From a virus, in the IMG/VR virus record IMGVR_UViG_3300032241_002276, positions 1-44,938 of that record: a stretch of DNA of 44,938 bases, one strand, 5' to 3'. Each line of letters opens with the position of its first letter. The first letter of the stretch is position 1. A model generated the notes under the pieces. That model was given only the letters and a program-made list of their open reading frames with translations, was not told the origin of the DNA and did no database searches. Below are positions 14,967 to 21,900 of this stretch, one piece after another. Made by a program: the position numbers and the translations under genes.

Positions 14967-16033
14967 ACGCTACAAGCCTCGCTGTATAATTCCGATAGAA
15001 ACTTATCAATGTCTTTCTTATCAATAGAGACATCAATAGTGTCAACAAACTTCTTAAGAATAGTAAGTGTGTCTTCGGCTTCACTCACAATATCTTCATC
15101 ATCTTCAAGATTTAGATAAAGATTATCATCGACAACTTGAATACCAAAAGGCTCAAGCTTTTCAAGTCTATCCATAAACATATCAAACCAATATGGATTG
15201 GTTTTATTATGAACAATTATTTTAATATAAGATCCAGTTACACCATCTAATTCAATAGCATTAATATCATCCATACTAGTCCAATTAGTATCATTATAAT
15301 GAATCTTATGGAACATTTTATATGGATTTGGAATAAATGTTAATTCTCTTGTTTCTGTATCGAAAATATGAAAACCTTTTTGATCGCCATAATCAGACCA
15401 TGTAATCTCATATGGACAACCAAGATAATGAATATTTCCTCTAGATGATCTATGGTGGTAATGTCCAGAACAGACTACATCAAACTTTTCAAAAATACTC
15501 GTATCCATTCCATGATCGATGACATTTCCTTTATACATCTCAAAGCCAGCCAATTCTAGATGACCCATTACTACTTGTGCATTTGTTACTTTAATTTCAT
15601 TGATACATGCTTCCATATTATCTTGGCACATCCAAGGCATGAGAAGAATGTCACAACCAGCAAATGTAATTGTAGTTGGATGATCGATGATATATTGATT
15701 CTTTGGAGTTCTACCATCGCCATAGAGTTGCTTCATAGAATTAATTTCTAGAGTATTCTTATAATAGGAATCATGGTTGCCTATAATAAAGAATGTATAG
15801 ATATTTCTCTTCTTTAATTCTGCGATGAAATCAGTATGAAGACGATCTGCACTATAGAAGTTAATATACTTTCTACGTTCTACAATATCTCCTAGATGGA
15901 TAACATGAGTAATTTCATTCTCATCCAAATAAGGAAAGAAAATGTTTTGATAGAATTTTTGAAAGTAATCAGCAAATACGGCGCTATCGTTACGGACACC
16001 CCAGTGTGTATCTGTTACTAAAGCGATTTTCAT
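14963..16033 (-). CDS. 47: Recombination endonuclease subunit gp47 (Mre11/SbcD-like)
   Basis: A 356-residue calcineurin-like metallophosphoesterase. Metal-binding motifs are seen in order: TDTHWG (7-12), HLGDIVERR (46-54), GNHDSY (80-85) and GHYHHRS near 195. It is the nuclease partner of gp46. The start ATG overlaps the stop of a 56-residue upstream ORF as ATGA, so 55, this small gene, 47 and 46 form one coupled operon, as in T4. Confidence 0.96.
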   Translation of the reverse strand: MKIALVTDTHWGVRNDSAVFADYFQKFYQNIFFPYLDENEITHVIHLGDIVERRKYINFYSADRLHTDFIAELKKRNIYTFFIIGNHDSYYKNTLEINSMKQLYGDGRTPKNQYIIDHPTTITFAGCDILLMPWMCQDNMEACINEIKVTNAQVVMGHLELAGFEMYKGNVIDHGMDTSIFEKFDVVCSGHYHHRSSRGNIHYLGCPYEITWSDYGDQKGFHIFDTETRELTFIPNPYKMFHKIHYNDTNWTSMDDINAIELDGVTGSYIKIIVHNKTNPYWFDMFMDRLEKLEPFGIQVVDDNLYLNLEDDEDIVSEAEDTLTILKKFVDTIDVSIDKKDIDKFLSELYSEACSV

Positions 16034-16200
16034 TTATGTTGATTATCCATTTCTTTTTGAAACTTTTGAACTTCAGGTTGTACTTGGTCTACCACATTAG
16101 TAAGCATACTAAAATAATTGAATCGAATATTCATTGGAATCTTCTTGTTCTTCAATTGTGTTAGCCAATCTTGAATATTTGGTGGTAAGTTACTGTACAT
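16030..16200 (-). CDS. Small 56-residue protein between genes 55 and 47
   Basis: A short frame starts at an ATG that lies inside the last codons of gene 55 (16198-16200), and it ends with the ATGA overlap to gene 47. The product is helical and charged, beginning MYSNLPPNIQDW and ending in a QPEVQKFQKEMDNQ helix. The two-sided overlap and full occupation of the 55-47 gap argue that it is a real gene. T4 also has small ORFs in this interval. No function can be inferred. Confidence 0.7.
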   Translation of the reverse strand: MYSNLPPNIQDWLTQLKNKKIPMNIRFNYFSMLTNVVDQVQPEVQKFQKEMDNQHK

Positions 16201-16753
16201 TATCGTCCTCTATAAAATTTTCTAGAGCTTCCTTCTTTATTTTGCTCTTTTCTTTCTTCTTTTTCAAAGAAGCTTCATAAGAACTAATAACATGAATAGC
16301 TGCTTCGTTATAACCTACACCCGAGATTACTCTATCATCAGAATCTTGAAATACATATTGATCATTTGATATAATTGCGGTCTCAAGTGACTTATACTTT
16401 ACATATTGCTGTTTCTTTTCTTTTTGAATGCGTTGAACAAATGCATTCCAACAACATTGTGTAAAGTAAGCAAATGGATTTATAGATTTTTCTGGATTAA
16501 AACTACGAATATTGGCTATACAAGTTTCAATACCATCTGAAATCATTTCGTCTTTATACGAATAATTTATAAAGCTTGGGTGATTTGAAAGTTTATTGGC
16601 AATCTTTGTAATACAAATACCTAGATAATTTGGAATCTTTGGTTGTTGCATTCCATTCTCTTCAGCGAATTTACACTTAACTTTATAAGCACACATTGCT
16701 TCATAGAATTCTTTATTATTTACGTAATGTTCTGGTTTTTTTCTTGGAGCCAT
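16190..16753 (-). CDS. 55: RNA polymerase sigma factor for late transcription (gp55)
   Basis: The 187-residue product aligns with T4 gp55. YVNNKEFYEAMCAYK resembles the T4 N-terminal YVNNKELLQAI block, and KDEMISDGIETCIANIRSFNPEK with INPFAYFTQCCWNAFVQRIQKEKK forms the conserved sigma region 2 core. It directs host RNA polymerase to TATAAATA late promoters with gp33 and gp45. Such a promoter is seen upstream of the tail-tube-family gene at 20.8 kb. Confidence 0.94.
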   Translation of the reverse strand: MAPRKKPEHYVNNKEFYEAMCAYKVKCKFAEENGMQQPKIPNYLGICITKIANKLSNHPSFINYSYKDEMISDGIETCIANIRSFNPEKSINPFAYFTQCCWNAFVQRIQKEKKQQYVKYKSLETAIISNDQYVFQDSDDRVISGVGYNEAAIHVISSYEASLKKKKEKSKIKKEALENFIEDDNVQ

Positions 16754-16788
16754 GTTTAAACTTACCTAGTATTGTTACATTTAATATA

Positions 16789-16816
16789 ATTGTATATTAG
16801 TTAGAATTAATGTACA
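16789..16816 (-). promoter_or_regulatory. Early-type promoter for gene 55
   Basis: Minus-strand TGTACATTAATT, 16-bp spacer, TACAAT. The TTAATT block directly after the -35 is shared with the early cassettes, although the -35 differs at two positions from TTGACA. Confidence 0.6.
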
Positions 16817-16849
16817 TAAAAAAGTTTATAAAATAATCAAAAAAAGGTA

Positions 16850-16878
16850 TTGACAAAGAATTCTAACTATAGTATAAT
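16850..16878 (+). promoter_or_regulatory. Consensus promoter for the exported-protein operon
   Basis: TTGACA, 17 bp, TATAAT, followed by AGTCTTAACAAACAAAA, a start region like that of the gp45 promoter. It is divergent from the gene 55 promoter, only 34 bases away. It is followed by about 150 bases of repeats and palindromes before the first ORF. Confidence 0.75.
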
Positions 16879-16894
16879 AGTCTTAACAAACAAA

Positions 16895-16945
16895 ATAATA
16901 TATAGTATTAGTAATAATATATAGTATTAATAATATATAGTATTA
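16895..16945 (+). repeat. Three 16-bp A/T repeats in a 5' untranslated leader
   Basis: ATAATATATAGTATTA occurs three times (16895-16910, 16914-16929, 16930-16945), the second and third directly adjacent. Each copy holds a TATAGT -10-like hexamer. The repeats lie between the promoter and the exported-protein genes and could be protein-binding sites, extra start sites, or slipped-strand repeats. Confidence 0.8.
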
Positions 16946-16969
16946 GAAAGCTTCCCAATGATAAATAAC

Positions 16970-17004
16970 TATGGAGTGACACTCCATACTATGGAGTGAA
17001 ACAC
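16970..17004 (+). promoter_or_regulatory. Palindrome plus third half-site upstream of exported-protein genes
   Basis: TATGGAGTG-A-CACTCCATA (16970-16988) is a perfect 9-bp inverted repeat, and a third copy of the half-site, ACTATGGAGTGA, follows directly. As DNA this is an operator-like array; as RNA it is a stable hairpin in the leader. The GGAGTG core is shared with the hairpin family at 36.6, 41.1 and 43.3 kb. Confidence 0.6.
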
Positions 17005-17027
17005 CAAATTATAGGGAAGGACTAACA

Positions 17028-17234
17028 ATGAAGAAATTAATAATAGCTACTATTGTTCCATTTATGATTGCTTCAACAGCTTGTGCTCACGAAGTAAGAG
17101 AACCAAGAACAGAAGTAGAATGTCACCGAGTACTAAAATGGATTCCTACTGCAATTAATGGTAAACCAGCTTATGTTTGGAAATACGTATGCGATTATGA
17201 ATATCCAGGAAGCCGAGTATACATTCCACAATAA
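17028..17234 (+). CDS. Small exported Cys-containing protein
   Basis: A 68-residue protein with a textbook Sec signal peptide: KK at 2-3, a hydrophobic core, and cleavage predicted after ACA near residue 20. A lipobox reading around Cys19 is possible but weak. The mature part of about 48 residues has two Cys (near 32 and 55) that could form a disulfide in the periplasm, several aromatics and a C-terminal YIPQ. The ribosome site is GGGAAGGA. It shares a transcript with the porin gene 12 bases downstream. It could be a periplasmic or outer-membrane partner of that porin, or an exclusion peptide. Confidence 0.75.
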   Translation: MKKLIIATIVPFMIASTACAHEVREPRTEVECHRVLKWIPTAINGKPAYVWKYVCDYEYPGSRVYIPQ

Positions 17235-17246
17235 AAGGAAAATAAT

Positions 17247-17969
17247 ATGAATATTAAGACTATGATTATATCAGCTGCTCTAGCTTTAGGATTAACCTCT
17301 ATTGCACATGCTGCTGATATTACTGGAAATCTTACCATTTTGTCTGACTATCGTTACCGCGGTGTAAGTCAAACATTAAATGGTCCAGAAGTTTCTGGTA
17401 ATATTGACTTTACTACAAATTCCGGTTTTTATGCTGGTACCTTTATAAGTAATGTAAGTTCTGAATATTACGCACATGGTGCTGGGTATGAAGAAGATTT
17501 TTACGGTGGTTTTAAGAAAGAAGTAGTAAAGGGTGTAACACTTGATGTAGGTTCATATACAGACACTTATTACAAGGCGTATGAACCAAAGAATTTAAAC
17601 TATACTACAAGTGAAGTATATACAAATGCAAGTTATGGTCCATTGACTCTAGGAGCTCGCTATGCTTTTACAACTTACTTTGGTATTGCGCGATCTGCCG
17701 GTACAAAGTATGTTTCAGCTGACTTCTCACAACCAATTGGTCCAGTAACTCTCATTGCGCATGCAGCTCATACATTTGTTCCAGAAAAGAACTATGATTA
17801 TAATGATCTAAATGCTGGTGTAGCTTTCAATCTACCAAAGAACTTTTCTATTCAGGCATTATACTATGTTAATACTGATCTAGGAAAGGCTATGATGGAT
17901 TATAATACTGTAAATGGCAATAAACTTTATAGTAATGCTGTTGTACTTAGTTTAAAGAAGAGCTTTTAA
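17247..17969 (+). CDS. TorF-family putative porin
   Basis: The 240 residues start with a signal peptide ending in AHA near residue 22. They continue with the family hallmark LTILSDYRYRGVSQTLNGPEV, followed by SGFYAGTFISNV and a DFYGG turn, as in TorF (Gcw_chp) proteins of Proteobacteria. The C-terminal residue is Phe, as outer-membrane barrels require for BAM recognition. It should form an outer-membrane beta barrel. Phage-encoded outer-membrane proteins can alter receptors and block superinfection or change permeability. AAAGGAAAA precedes the ATG. The stop overlaps the convergent gene at 17966-18325. Confidence 0.85.
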   Translation: MNIKTMIISAALALGLTSIAHAADITGNLTILSDYRYRGVSQTLNGPEVSGNIDFTTNSGFYAGTFISNVSSEYYAHGAGYEEDFYGGFKKEVVKGVTLDVGSYTDTYYKAYEPKNLNYTTSEVYTNASYGPLTLGARYAFTTYFGIARSAGTKYVSADFSQPIGPVTLIAHAAHTFVPEKNYDYNDLNAGVAFNLPKNFSIQALYYVNTDLGKAMMDYNTVNGNKLYSNAVVLSLKKSF

Positions 17970-18325
17970 TTAAGCGTCGTATTGGCTGAGGCGATCCTTT
18001 CCATATAAGCTAGGATCGCCTCAGTTTCTCCATCTTGTGATTGTTCTTGAACTGGTTTTTTAAGCCCAGAAAGCTGCTCATTATAAAATTGTAGCACTTT
18101 TTCTTTTGGCTCAGTTATATAAAGTATATGAAATTTATCTAACCAAACATTATTTTGAGCCGATAAATCATCCCATTCATAAAAATATACTGATGGATTT
18201 CTACTATTGTACATTACATCAAGTCTCAGAGCTTCAGTTAGATTAATACAATTATCATCTTCCTCAGATAATTTACCAATAAGAGTAGTATCATTAACTA
18301 ATTTTACTATTATGGTTTCGCTCAT
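17966..18325 (-). CDS. Hypothetical protein, N-terminal Sm-like stretch
   Basis: The 119-residue protein begins VKLVNDTTLIGKLSEEDDNCINLTEAL, a pattern resembling the Sm1 strand-turn-strand of LSm-type small beta barrels. A WDD-containing middle and a polar Gln/Glu-rich tail follow. The Sm resemblance is suggestive only. The gene overlaps uvsW by 4 bases and is the last gene of the uvsY-uvsW transcript. Its end meets the convergent porin gene. Confidence 0.65.
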   Translation of the reverse strand: MSETIIVKLVNDTTLIGKLSEEDDNCINLTEALRLDVMYNSRNPSVYFYEWDDLSAQNNVWLDKFHILYITEPKEKVLQFYNEQLSGLKKPVQEQSQDGETEAILAYMERIASANTTLN

Positions 18326-19779
18326 ACTTTTAAACTCACATTGTAAATTTTGAATGGAAATTCTTCCTCAGAATAAATCTTTATTCTTTCTTTGAAGTGC
18401 TCAAGTGTATAGTTATTCTTTGATTTCCAAGATAAGTCATCTGCCAAATCATATAGAGTAGCTGACTCTTTGGATGTGCTTTTTCTAAGTACACGTCCAA
18501 TAGATTGGAGATTTTTAACTCGTGATTTGCTTGGAGATGTGAATACCACATTGTGCAGATTCTTAATATTTATCCCTGTAGAAAACACACCAGATGAAGC
18601 TACAATAATAGCATTTTTATCGGTTTCAACAATCTTTCTGATTCGTTCACGCTCATCAGTTTCTACTGATCCAGCTACATAATATACATTTCTATCTGGA
18701 GCGGCTGCTTTAATCATATCATATAAAACATTACCATGCTTTTCCACAAACTGAAATAGTATGAGTGTATTACCTTCTAATGATAAAGCCAGATTCTTGA
18801 TAAACTTATTTCTAGCTTGGCAACGTACAATCCAGTCAACTTCATCTTGATAAGTCATCTTTGAGACTACTTTTCTAATCTCATCAGTATAAGTCAAAAT
18901 GATAGCTTTAATTTTGAATTGAGCTAAAAGCTTTTTTTCAATTAATTCTGCTGTTGTAGTAACTCGTCTGACTGCTCCAAATAGACCTTCAAGAACTAAT
19001 TTATTAGTTTGAGTTCCATCTAAAGTTCCAGTAAATCCAAACTTATATTTGCAATCAGTAAGTTTGCCCATGATAGAAGTAAGTGATTTAGCTTTAAATA
19101 AATGAGCTTCATCTCCAATGACCATATCATATTGATCAAAGTATTTCTTAGGCATTTTATAAAGAGATTGCCAAGTTGATATTGTTATATTGCAATTTGA
19201 TGACTTTTCTTTGCCTGCAGAAATGGTATGAATATCATCTGGATCTTCATAACCATAATCAATAAAATCTGATTTAAGCTGACTTACAAGAGATGTCGTT
19301 GGAACTATAATTAGAGTTCTAGCATTATAATAACGAGCCAAAAGATAAATTATGAATGATTTACCAGAAGCAGTAGGTGAAAGTAATAGAGCTCTTCTCA
19401 TTCTTACTGCATGAACAAAAGCATCAATTTGGTGCTCTCTTTTTTCAAACTGTTCTGGTATATCTATTGAATCAATAAAATCATGAGCTTCTTTAACTGA
19501 GAATTCTTGTTGAGTAAAGTCTCCATCATAACAAACTTCATAATCTCTTTGTTTACAGAAATGCTCAATATATGGAACTAATCCGGCATAAATTAAACCA
19601 GACATTACATTATAAAGTCTAATCTTTCCATCCCAAACTTTATTACGATATGCTGGAGAAAACTTAGCTCCAGGAACTGAAAAAGTAAAATGCTCAGACA
19701 GTTCATAAGCAGTAGAAGCTTCACACTTTACTTTAACATATACATCATCATAATATTGTATTAAGACAGTTTCAGACAT
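18322..19779 (-). CDS. uvsW: UvsW recombination helicase
   Basis: A 485-residue SF2 helicase with Walker A PTASGKSF near 135-142, DEAH (225-228) within VIGDEAHLF, motif III GFTGTLDG, and motif VI QSIGRVLRKS near 428-437. In T4, UvsW unwinds R-loops and branched DNA, regresses forks and shifts replication from origin- to recombination-dependent mode. It is adjacent to uvsY as in T4. Confidence 0.95.
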   Translation of the reverse strand: MSETVLIQYYDDVYVKVKCEASTAYELSEHFTFSVPGAKFSPAYRNKVWDGKIRLYNVMSGLIYAGLVPYIEHFCKQRDYEVCYDGDFTQQEFSVKEAHDFIDSIDIPEQFEKREHQIDAFVHAVRMRRALLLSPTASGKSFIIYLLARYYNARTLIIVPTTSLVSQLKSDFIDYGYEDPDDIHTISAGKEKSSNCNITISTWQSLYKMPKKYFDQYDMVIGDEAHLFKAKSLTSIMGKLTDCKYKFGFTGTLDGTQTNKLVLEGLFGAVRRVTTTAELIEKKLLAQFKIKAIILTYTDEIRKVVSKMTYQDEVDWIVRCQARNKFIKNLALSLEGNTLILFQFVEKHGNVLYDMIKAAAPDRNVYYVAGSVETDERERIRKIVETDKNAIIVASSGVFSTGINIKNLHNVVFTSPSKSRVKNLQSIGRVLRKSTSKESATLYDLADDLSWKSKNNYTLEHFKERIKIYSEEEFPFKIYNVSLKV

Positions 19780-20228
19780 TACGCTCCAACTTGGAATTTA
19801 GCCCAGTCTATGGCAGACTTAACTATAAAGTTTCTATTAGCTATAGTTTTGATTATGGAATCTAGAAGACCAACTTTTTCTTTTTGTGCCGAGATCTTTA
19901 AAGTCATCTTAATAACTCTATCATCTGCTTCTAGATATCGTGGAATTTCTGTTTTGAGAATAGTTCTTCTACCGAAATTTTGAAATTCTTCGGTCCAACC
20001 TAATTCTGAAAGTGTGACATCATCAATAGCACCAGAATAGAAATCATGTCTAAGAGAGATTAATCTCTTAAAATCTGCTTCCATTTGAATAAGAAGCATT
20101 TTTTCATTAACATAAAATCTATAATATTTATTATGTAAAGAAGGAATAGCTAAAGCTTCTCGACCGAGCTCGGTCTTATCTAATTTAGAGTCTTTATCCC
20201 ATTCAGCAAAGATTTCATCAATAGTCAT
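19779..20228 (-). CDS. uvsY: UvsY recombination mediator
   Basis: The 149-residue product has the UvsY layout: an N-terminal helix (TIDEIFAEWDKDSKLDKTELG), a central EKMLLIQMEADFKRLISLRHDFYSG segment parallel to T4 UvsY (EMLRIEAQKK...ARLDYYSG), and a C-terminal helix ending AIDWAKFQ. UvsY loads UvsX recombinase onto gp32-coated single strands. Overlap with uvsW and the conserved gene order support the call. Confidence 0.9.
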   Translation of the reverse strand: MTIDEIFAEWDKDSKLDKTELGREALAIPSLHNKYYRFYVNEKMLLIQMEADFKRLISLRHDFYSGAIDDVTLSELGWTEEFQNFGRRTILKTEIPRYLEADDRVIKMTLKISAQKEKVGLLDSIIKTIANRNFIVKSAIDWAKFQVGA

Positions 20229-20253
20229 AGTAACCTCATAGCAAATAAGTTTA

Positions 20254-20282
20254 ATTATACCATAAACTTAATTAAATGTACA
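20254..20282 (-). promoter_or_regulatory. Promoter for uvsY-uvsW
   Basis: Minus-strand TGTACA, 17 bp, TATAAT, located between the tail-protein stop and the uvsY start. The -35 variant TGTACA is shared with the gene 55 promoter, so these two may form a subclass. Confidence 0.6.
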
Positions 20283-20786
20283 CTAAATTCTTGAGTATTG
20301 ATATTCTCTATATTTGAATGTTACTTCAGCTGTGACATATTCGACATCTTCAAGTGTGTAATCTAATGTGAATCCTGATAGCTCTGCTGGATATAGATCA
20401 ATGAAATCAAATCTAATAAAAGCTTTAAGATTTGCATCTAAAATTAATAATTGCGCATCTACCTGTGGACCTAGACCAGATCCTTTTGGTTCATTAACAA
20501 GATTAGCATATTGAGTAAAGGTATCTGGTTTACCAATAGCTTGAATCCAATCAAATAGTTCAGTATAATTCTGCATATTTGAATCGATCTTGAATGTAAC
20601 TCTTAGATCTGCAAATTCCATATGTTCGCCAGGAACTGCTATGGTTTGAAATGGATTTGGTAAACCAGCAGTTACACCGACATCTATTCTAGGAAAATCT
20701 ACATTTTGAACATAATCAACAAAAGTAGGAATTTTCAAGAGCTGGAATTTATAATTTAGTGGTGATAAAAATTGTGGAGAAGCCAT
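20283..20786 (-). CDS. Tail-tube superfamily structural protein (T4 gp19/gp54-like)
   Basis: The 167-residue protein opens with ASPQFLSPLNYKFQLLKIPTFVDYVQNVDFPRI and has the strand-rich pattern and length of the T4-like tail-tube fold (gp19, 163 residues). Features include EFADLRVTFKIDSNMQNYTELFDWI in the middle and a C-terminal DVEYVTAEVTFKYREY. It could be the tail tube itself, the gp54 tube initiator or a related baseplate protein; I cannot decide. It is preceded by a consensus late promoter, as expected for a virion gene. Confidence 0.75.
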   Translation of the reverse strand: MASPQFLSPLNYKFQLLKIPTFVDYVQNVDFPRIDVGVTAGLPNPFQTIAVPGEHMEFADLRVTFKIDSNMQNYTELFDWIQAIGKPDTFTQYANLVNEPKGSGLGPQVDAQLLILDANLKAFIRFDFIDLYPAELSGFTLDYTLEDVEYVTAEVTFKYREYQYSRI

Positions 20787-20815
20787 ATTTTTTCCTATTT
20801 ACATTAATTCTAAAC

Positions 20816-20823
20816 TATTTATA
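20816..20823 (-). promoter_or_regulatory. T4-type late promoter TATAAATA
   Basis: Perfect late-promoter octamer on the minus strand, 30 bases upstream of the start of the tail-tube-family gene. It is consistent with the gp55 gene in this window. Confidence 0.75.
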
Positions 20824-20852
20824 ATAGCATATATAAATTGATTGGAACGGCC

Positions 20853-21038
20853 ATGATTAGGAACAATTTCATTGTTGATTATATGTATCGCCAAAGCGGA
20901 TCGGCCGCTCGTAGAACTATTCAAGGGAATTCTTTGATTAATCTGCAAACTGCTACTTCAGACTTTGCGGTTTATGAATATATTAAGAAACTGCATCCAC
21001 AATCGGAGATCAATATTGTATCCATCAAATGGAGTTAA
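20853..21038 (+). CDS. Hypothetical protein
   Basis: A 61-residue protein; I choose ATG at 20853 (GGAA upstream) over an in-frame TTG five codons earlier. The sequence is mixed, basic in the middle (SGSAARRTIQG), with no recognised domain. It begins the plus-strand block and is followed two bases later by the next start. It lies divergent from the tail-protein late promoter. Confidence 0.55.
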   Translation: MIRNNFIVDYMYRQSGSAARRTIQGNSLINLQTATSDFAVYEYIKKLHPQSEINIVSIKWS

Positions 21039-21039
21039 T

Positions 21040-21189
21040 ATGAGAGCTAATAGTTCAGAGCTTCAAGCGCTAAGTGTTTTTATTAATGAATTAAATTATT
21101 TAAATATTAAAAACAGTAATAGCTCTTTAGAAAGTGTTAAAAATTATCTAAATGAAAGAATTTCTGAAATTAAAGCTAAGCTTTTGTAA
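21040..21189 (+). CDS. Small helical hypothetical protein
   Basis: A 49-residue frame starting at ATG with GGAG-TTAAT spacing. The product is predicted mostly helical: an Asn/Ser/Leu-rich segment and then SVKNYLNERISEIKAKLL at the C-terminus. The stop is 12 bases before the tRNA array, so it may be cotranscribed with the tRNAs. No function recognised. Confidence 0.55.
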   Translation: MRANSSELQALSVFINELNYLNIKNSNSSLESVKNYLNERISEIKAKLL

Positions 21190-21202
21190 TAAATAAATTT
21201 TT

Positions 21203-21293
21203 GGGCGATGGTGTTAGACACAAGAGGGATTTATAAACCCTTTAGCAGTAGATGACTGTTCTGGACTCGGAGCGTAACCGGGGTCGCCTACCA
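21203..21293 (+). tRNA. Class II tRNA-like gene, anticodon ambiguous (TAT or ATA)
   Basis: Acceptor GGGCGAT pairs with GTCGCCT over 7 bp, followed by A and CCA. A long variable arm CAGT-AGATG-ACTG and a T stem CTCGG/CCGGG are clear. The D arm is tiny (GTGT-TAG-ACAC, no GG). The T loop is AGCGTAA. The anticodon arm GGGATTTATAAACCC can be read with loop TTTATAA (TAT) if A.A at 31-39 is allowed, or as a 9-base loop. Amino-acid identity cannot be assigned. Confidence 0.65.
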
Positions 21294-21299
21294 AAATTT

Positions 21300-21375
21300 G
21301 CCGCAATAGCTCAGTTGGTAGAGCATCACCTTTGTAACGTGAATGTCCGGGGTTCGATTCCTCGTTGCGGCACCA
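21300..21375 (+). tRNA. tRNA-Thr(TGT)
   Basis: Acceptor GCCGCAA/TTGCGGC, D arm GCTC/GAGC, anticodon loop TTTGTAA (TGT) on stem TCACC/CGTGA with one mismatch, T loop TTCGATT; A and CCA encoded. Confidence 0.93.
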
Positions 21376-21381
21376 GTATTT

Positions 21382-21456
21382 GTTGTGATAGCATAATGGC
21401 AGTGCGTCTCCCTCATAAGGAGAAGGGTTTTAGTTCGAGTCTAGATTACAACACCA
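21382..21456 (+). tRNA. tRNA-Met(CAT) or tRNA-Ile2
   Basis: Acceptor GTTGTGA/TTACAAC, D arm GCAT/GTGC, anticodon arm TCTCC-CTCATAA-GGAGA (CAT), T loop TTCGAGT; A and CCA encoded. CAT can be elongator Met or, with lysidine, Ile(AUA). Confidence 0.9.
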
Positions 21457-21462
21457 GTGTTT

Positions 21463-21535
21463 GGGGAATTAGCTCATTTGGTAGAGCGTCTGATTTGCAT
21501 TCAGAAGGCGAGCGGTTCAAATCCGCTATTCTCCA
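21463..21535 (+). tRNA. tRNA-Ala(TGC)
   Basis: Acceptor GGGGAAT/ATTCTCC, D arm GCTC/GAGC, anticodon arm TCTGA-TTTGCAT-TCAGA (TGC), T loop TTCAAAT, discriminator A. CCA is not encoded. Confidence 0.92.
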
Positions 21536-21541
21536 CAAAGT

Positions 21542-21617
21542 TGCGGGTTGGCGCAGGCAGTAGCGCGCTAGGCTCATAACCTAGAGGTCAGTGGTGCGAC
21601 TCCACTACCCGCTCCCA
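21542..21617 (+). tRNA. tRNA-Met(CAT), initiator-like
   Basis: The cloverleaf has acceptor TGCGGGT/ACCCGCT, in which position 1 and 72 are T.T and cannot pair. An unpaired 1-72 is the key mark of bacterial initiator tRNA. Anticodon arm CTAGG-CTCATAA-CCTAG (CAT); it lacks the full three G-C pairs of classical initiators. T loop TGCGACT, discriminator C, CCA encoded. Confidence 0.85.
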
Positions 21618-21732
21618 GTACCGGTTTTCCGTGAAGCCCGGCCTGTCTAGAGCAAGCAAGAAAAGGCGCGATTGAGTTGCGTTAGCGTCTTGCCCAAGTC
21701 TTTGTGAAGCAGGTAAAAGCCGAGAAGTTTTT

Positions 21733-21809
21733 GGCCGTGTAGCCCAATTGGCAGAGGCAGCAGATTCAAAACCTGCTCAGTGTCAGTTCGAATCTGACCA
21801 CGGCTACCA
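21733..21809 (+). tRNA. tRNA with Leu anticodon (CAA), class I shape
   Basis: Acceptor GGCCGTG/CACGGCT, T arm GTCAG-TTCGAAT-CTGAC, A and CCA encoded. The anticodon loop TTCAAAA gives CAA (Leu), but the variable region is short, whereas bacterial tRNA-Leu is class II. A31.C39 is mismatched, or a 9-base loop forms on AGCAG/CTGCT. Confidence 0.82.
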
Positions 21810-21819
21810 TATAACACGG

Positions 21820-21859
21820 CAGGGCCCTCTTCGCTATAGCGTACGTCCCTGTTTTCTTT
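21820..21859 (+). terminator. Hairpin with T-rich tail inside tRNA array
   Basis: CAGGG and CCCTG (21820-21824, 21847-21851) enclose a loop containing the self-complementary CGCTATAGCG and are followed by TTTTCTTT. It could terminate or punctuate the tRNA transcript; the outer stem is only 5 bp. Confidence 0.35.
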
Positions 21860-21862
21860 AAT

Positions 21863-21900
21863 GCCTAGATAGCTCAGTTGGTAGAGCAAGGGACTGAAAA
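21863..21900 (+). pseudogene. 5' half of a tRNA-Phe(GAA)-like gene
   Basis: Nucleotides 1-38 of a tRNA are present: GCCTAGA, TA, D arm GCTC-AGTTGGTA-GAGC, then AGGGA and anticodon loop CTGAAAA (GAA). No matching 3' strand for the anticodon stem or acceptor follows; the sequence passes directly into a tRNA-Asp-like body. Confidence 0.65.

Noticed and set aside
21252-21563. Protein-coding frame across the tRNA array
   Set aside because: It spans several confident tRNA genes; open by chance.
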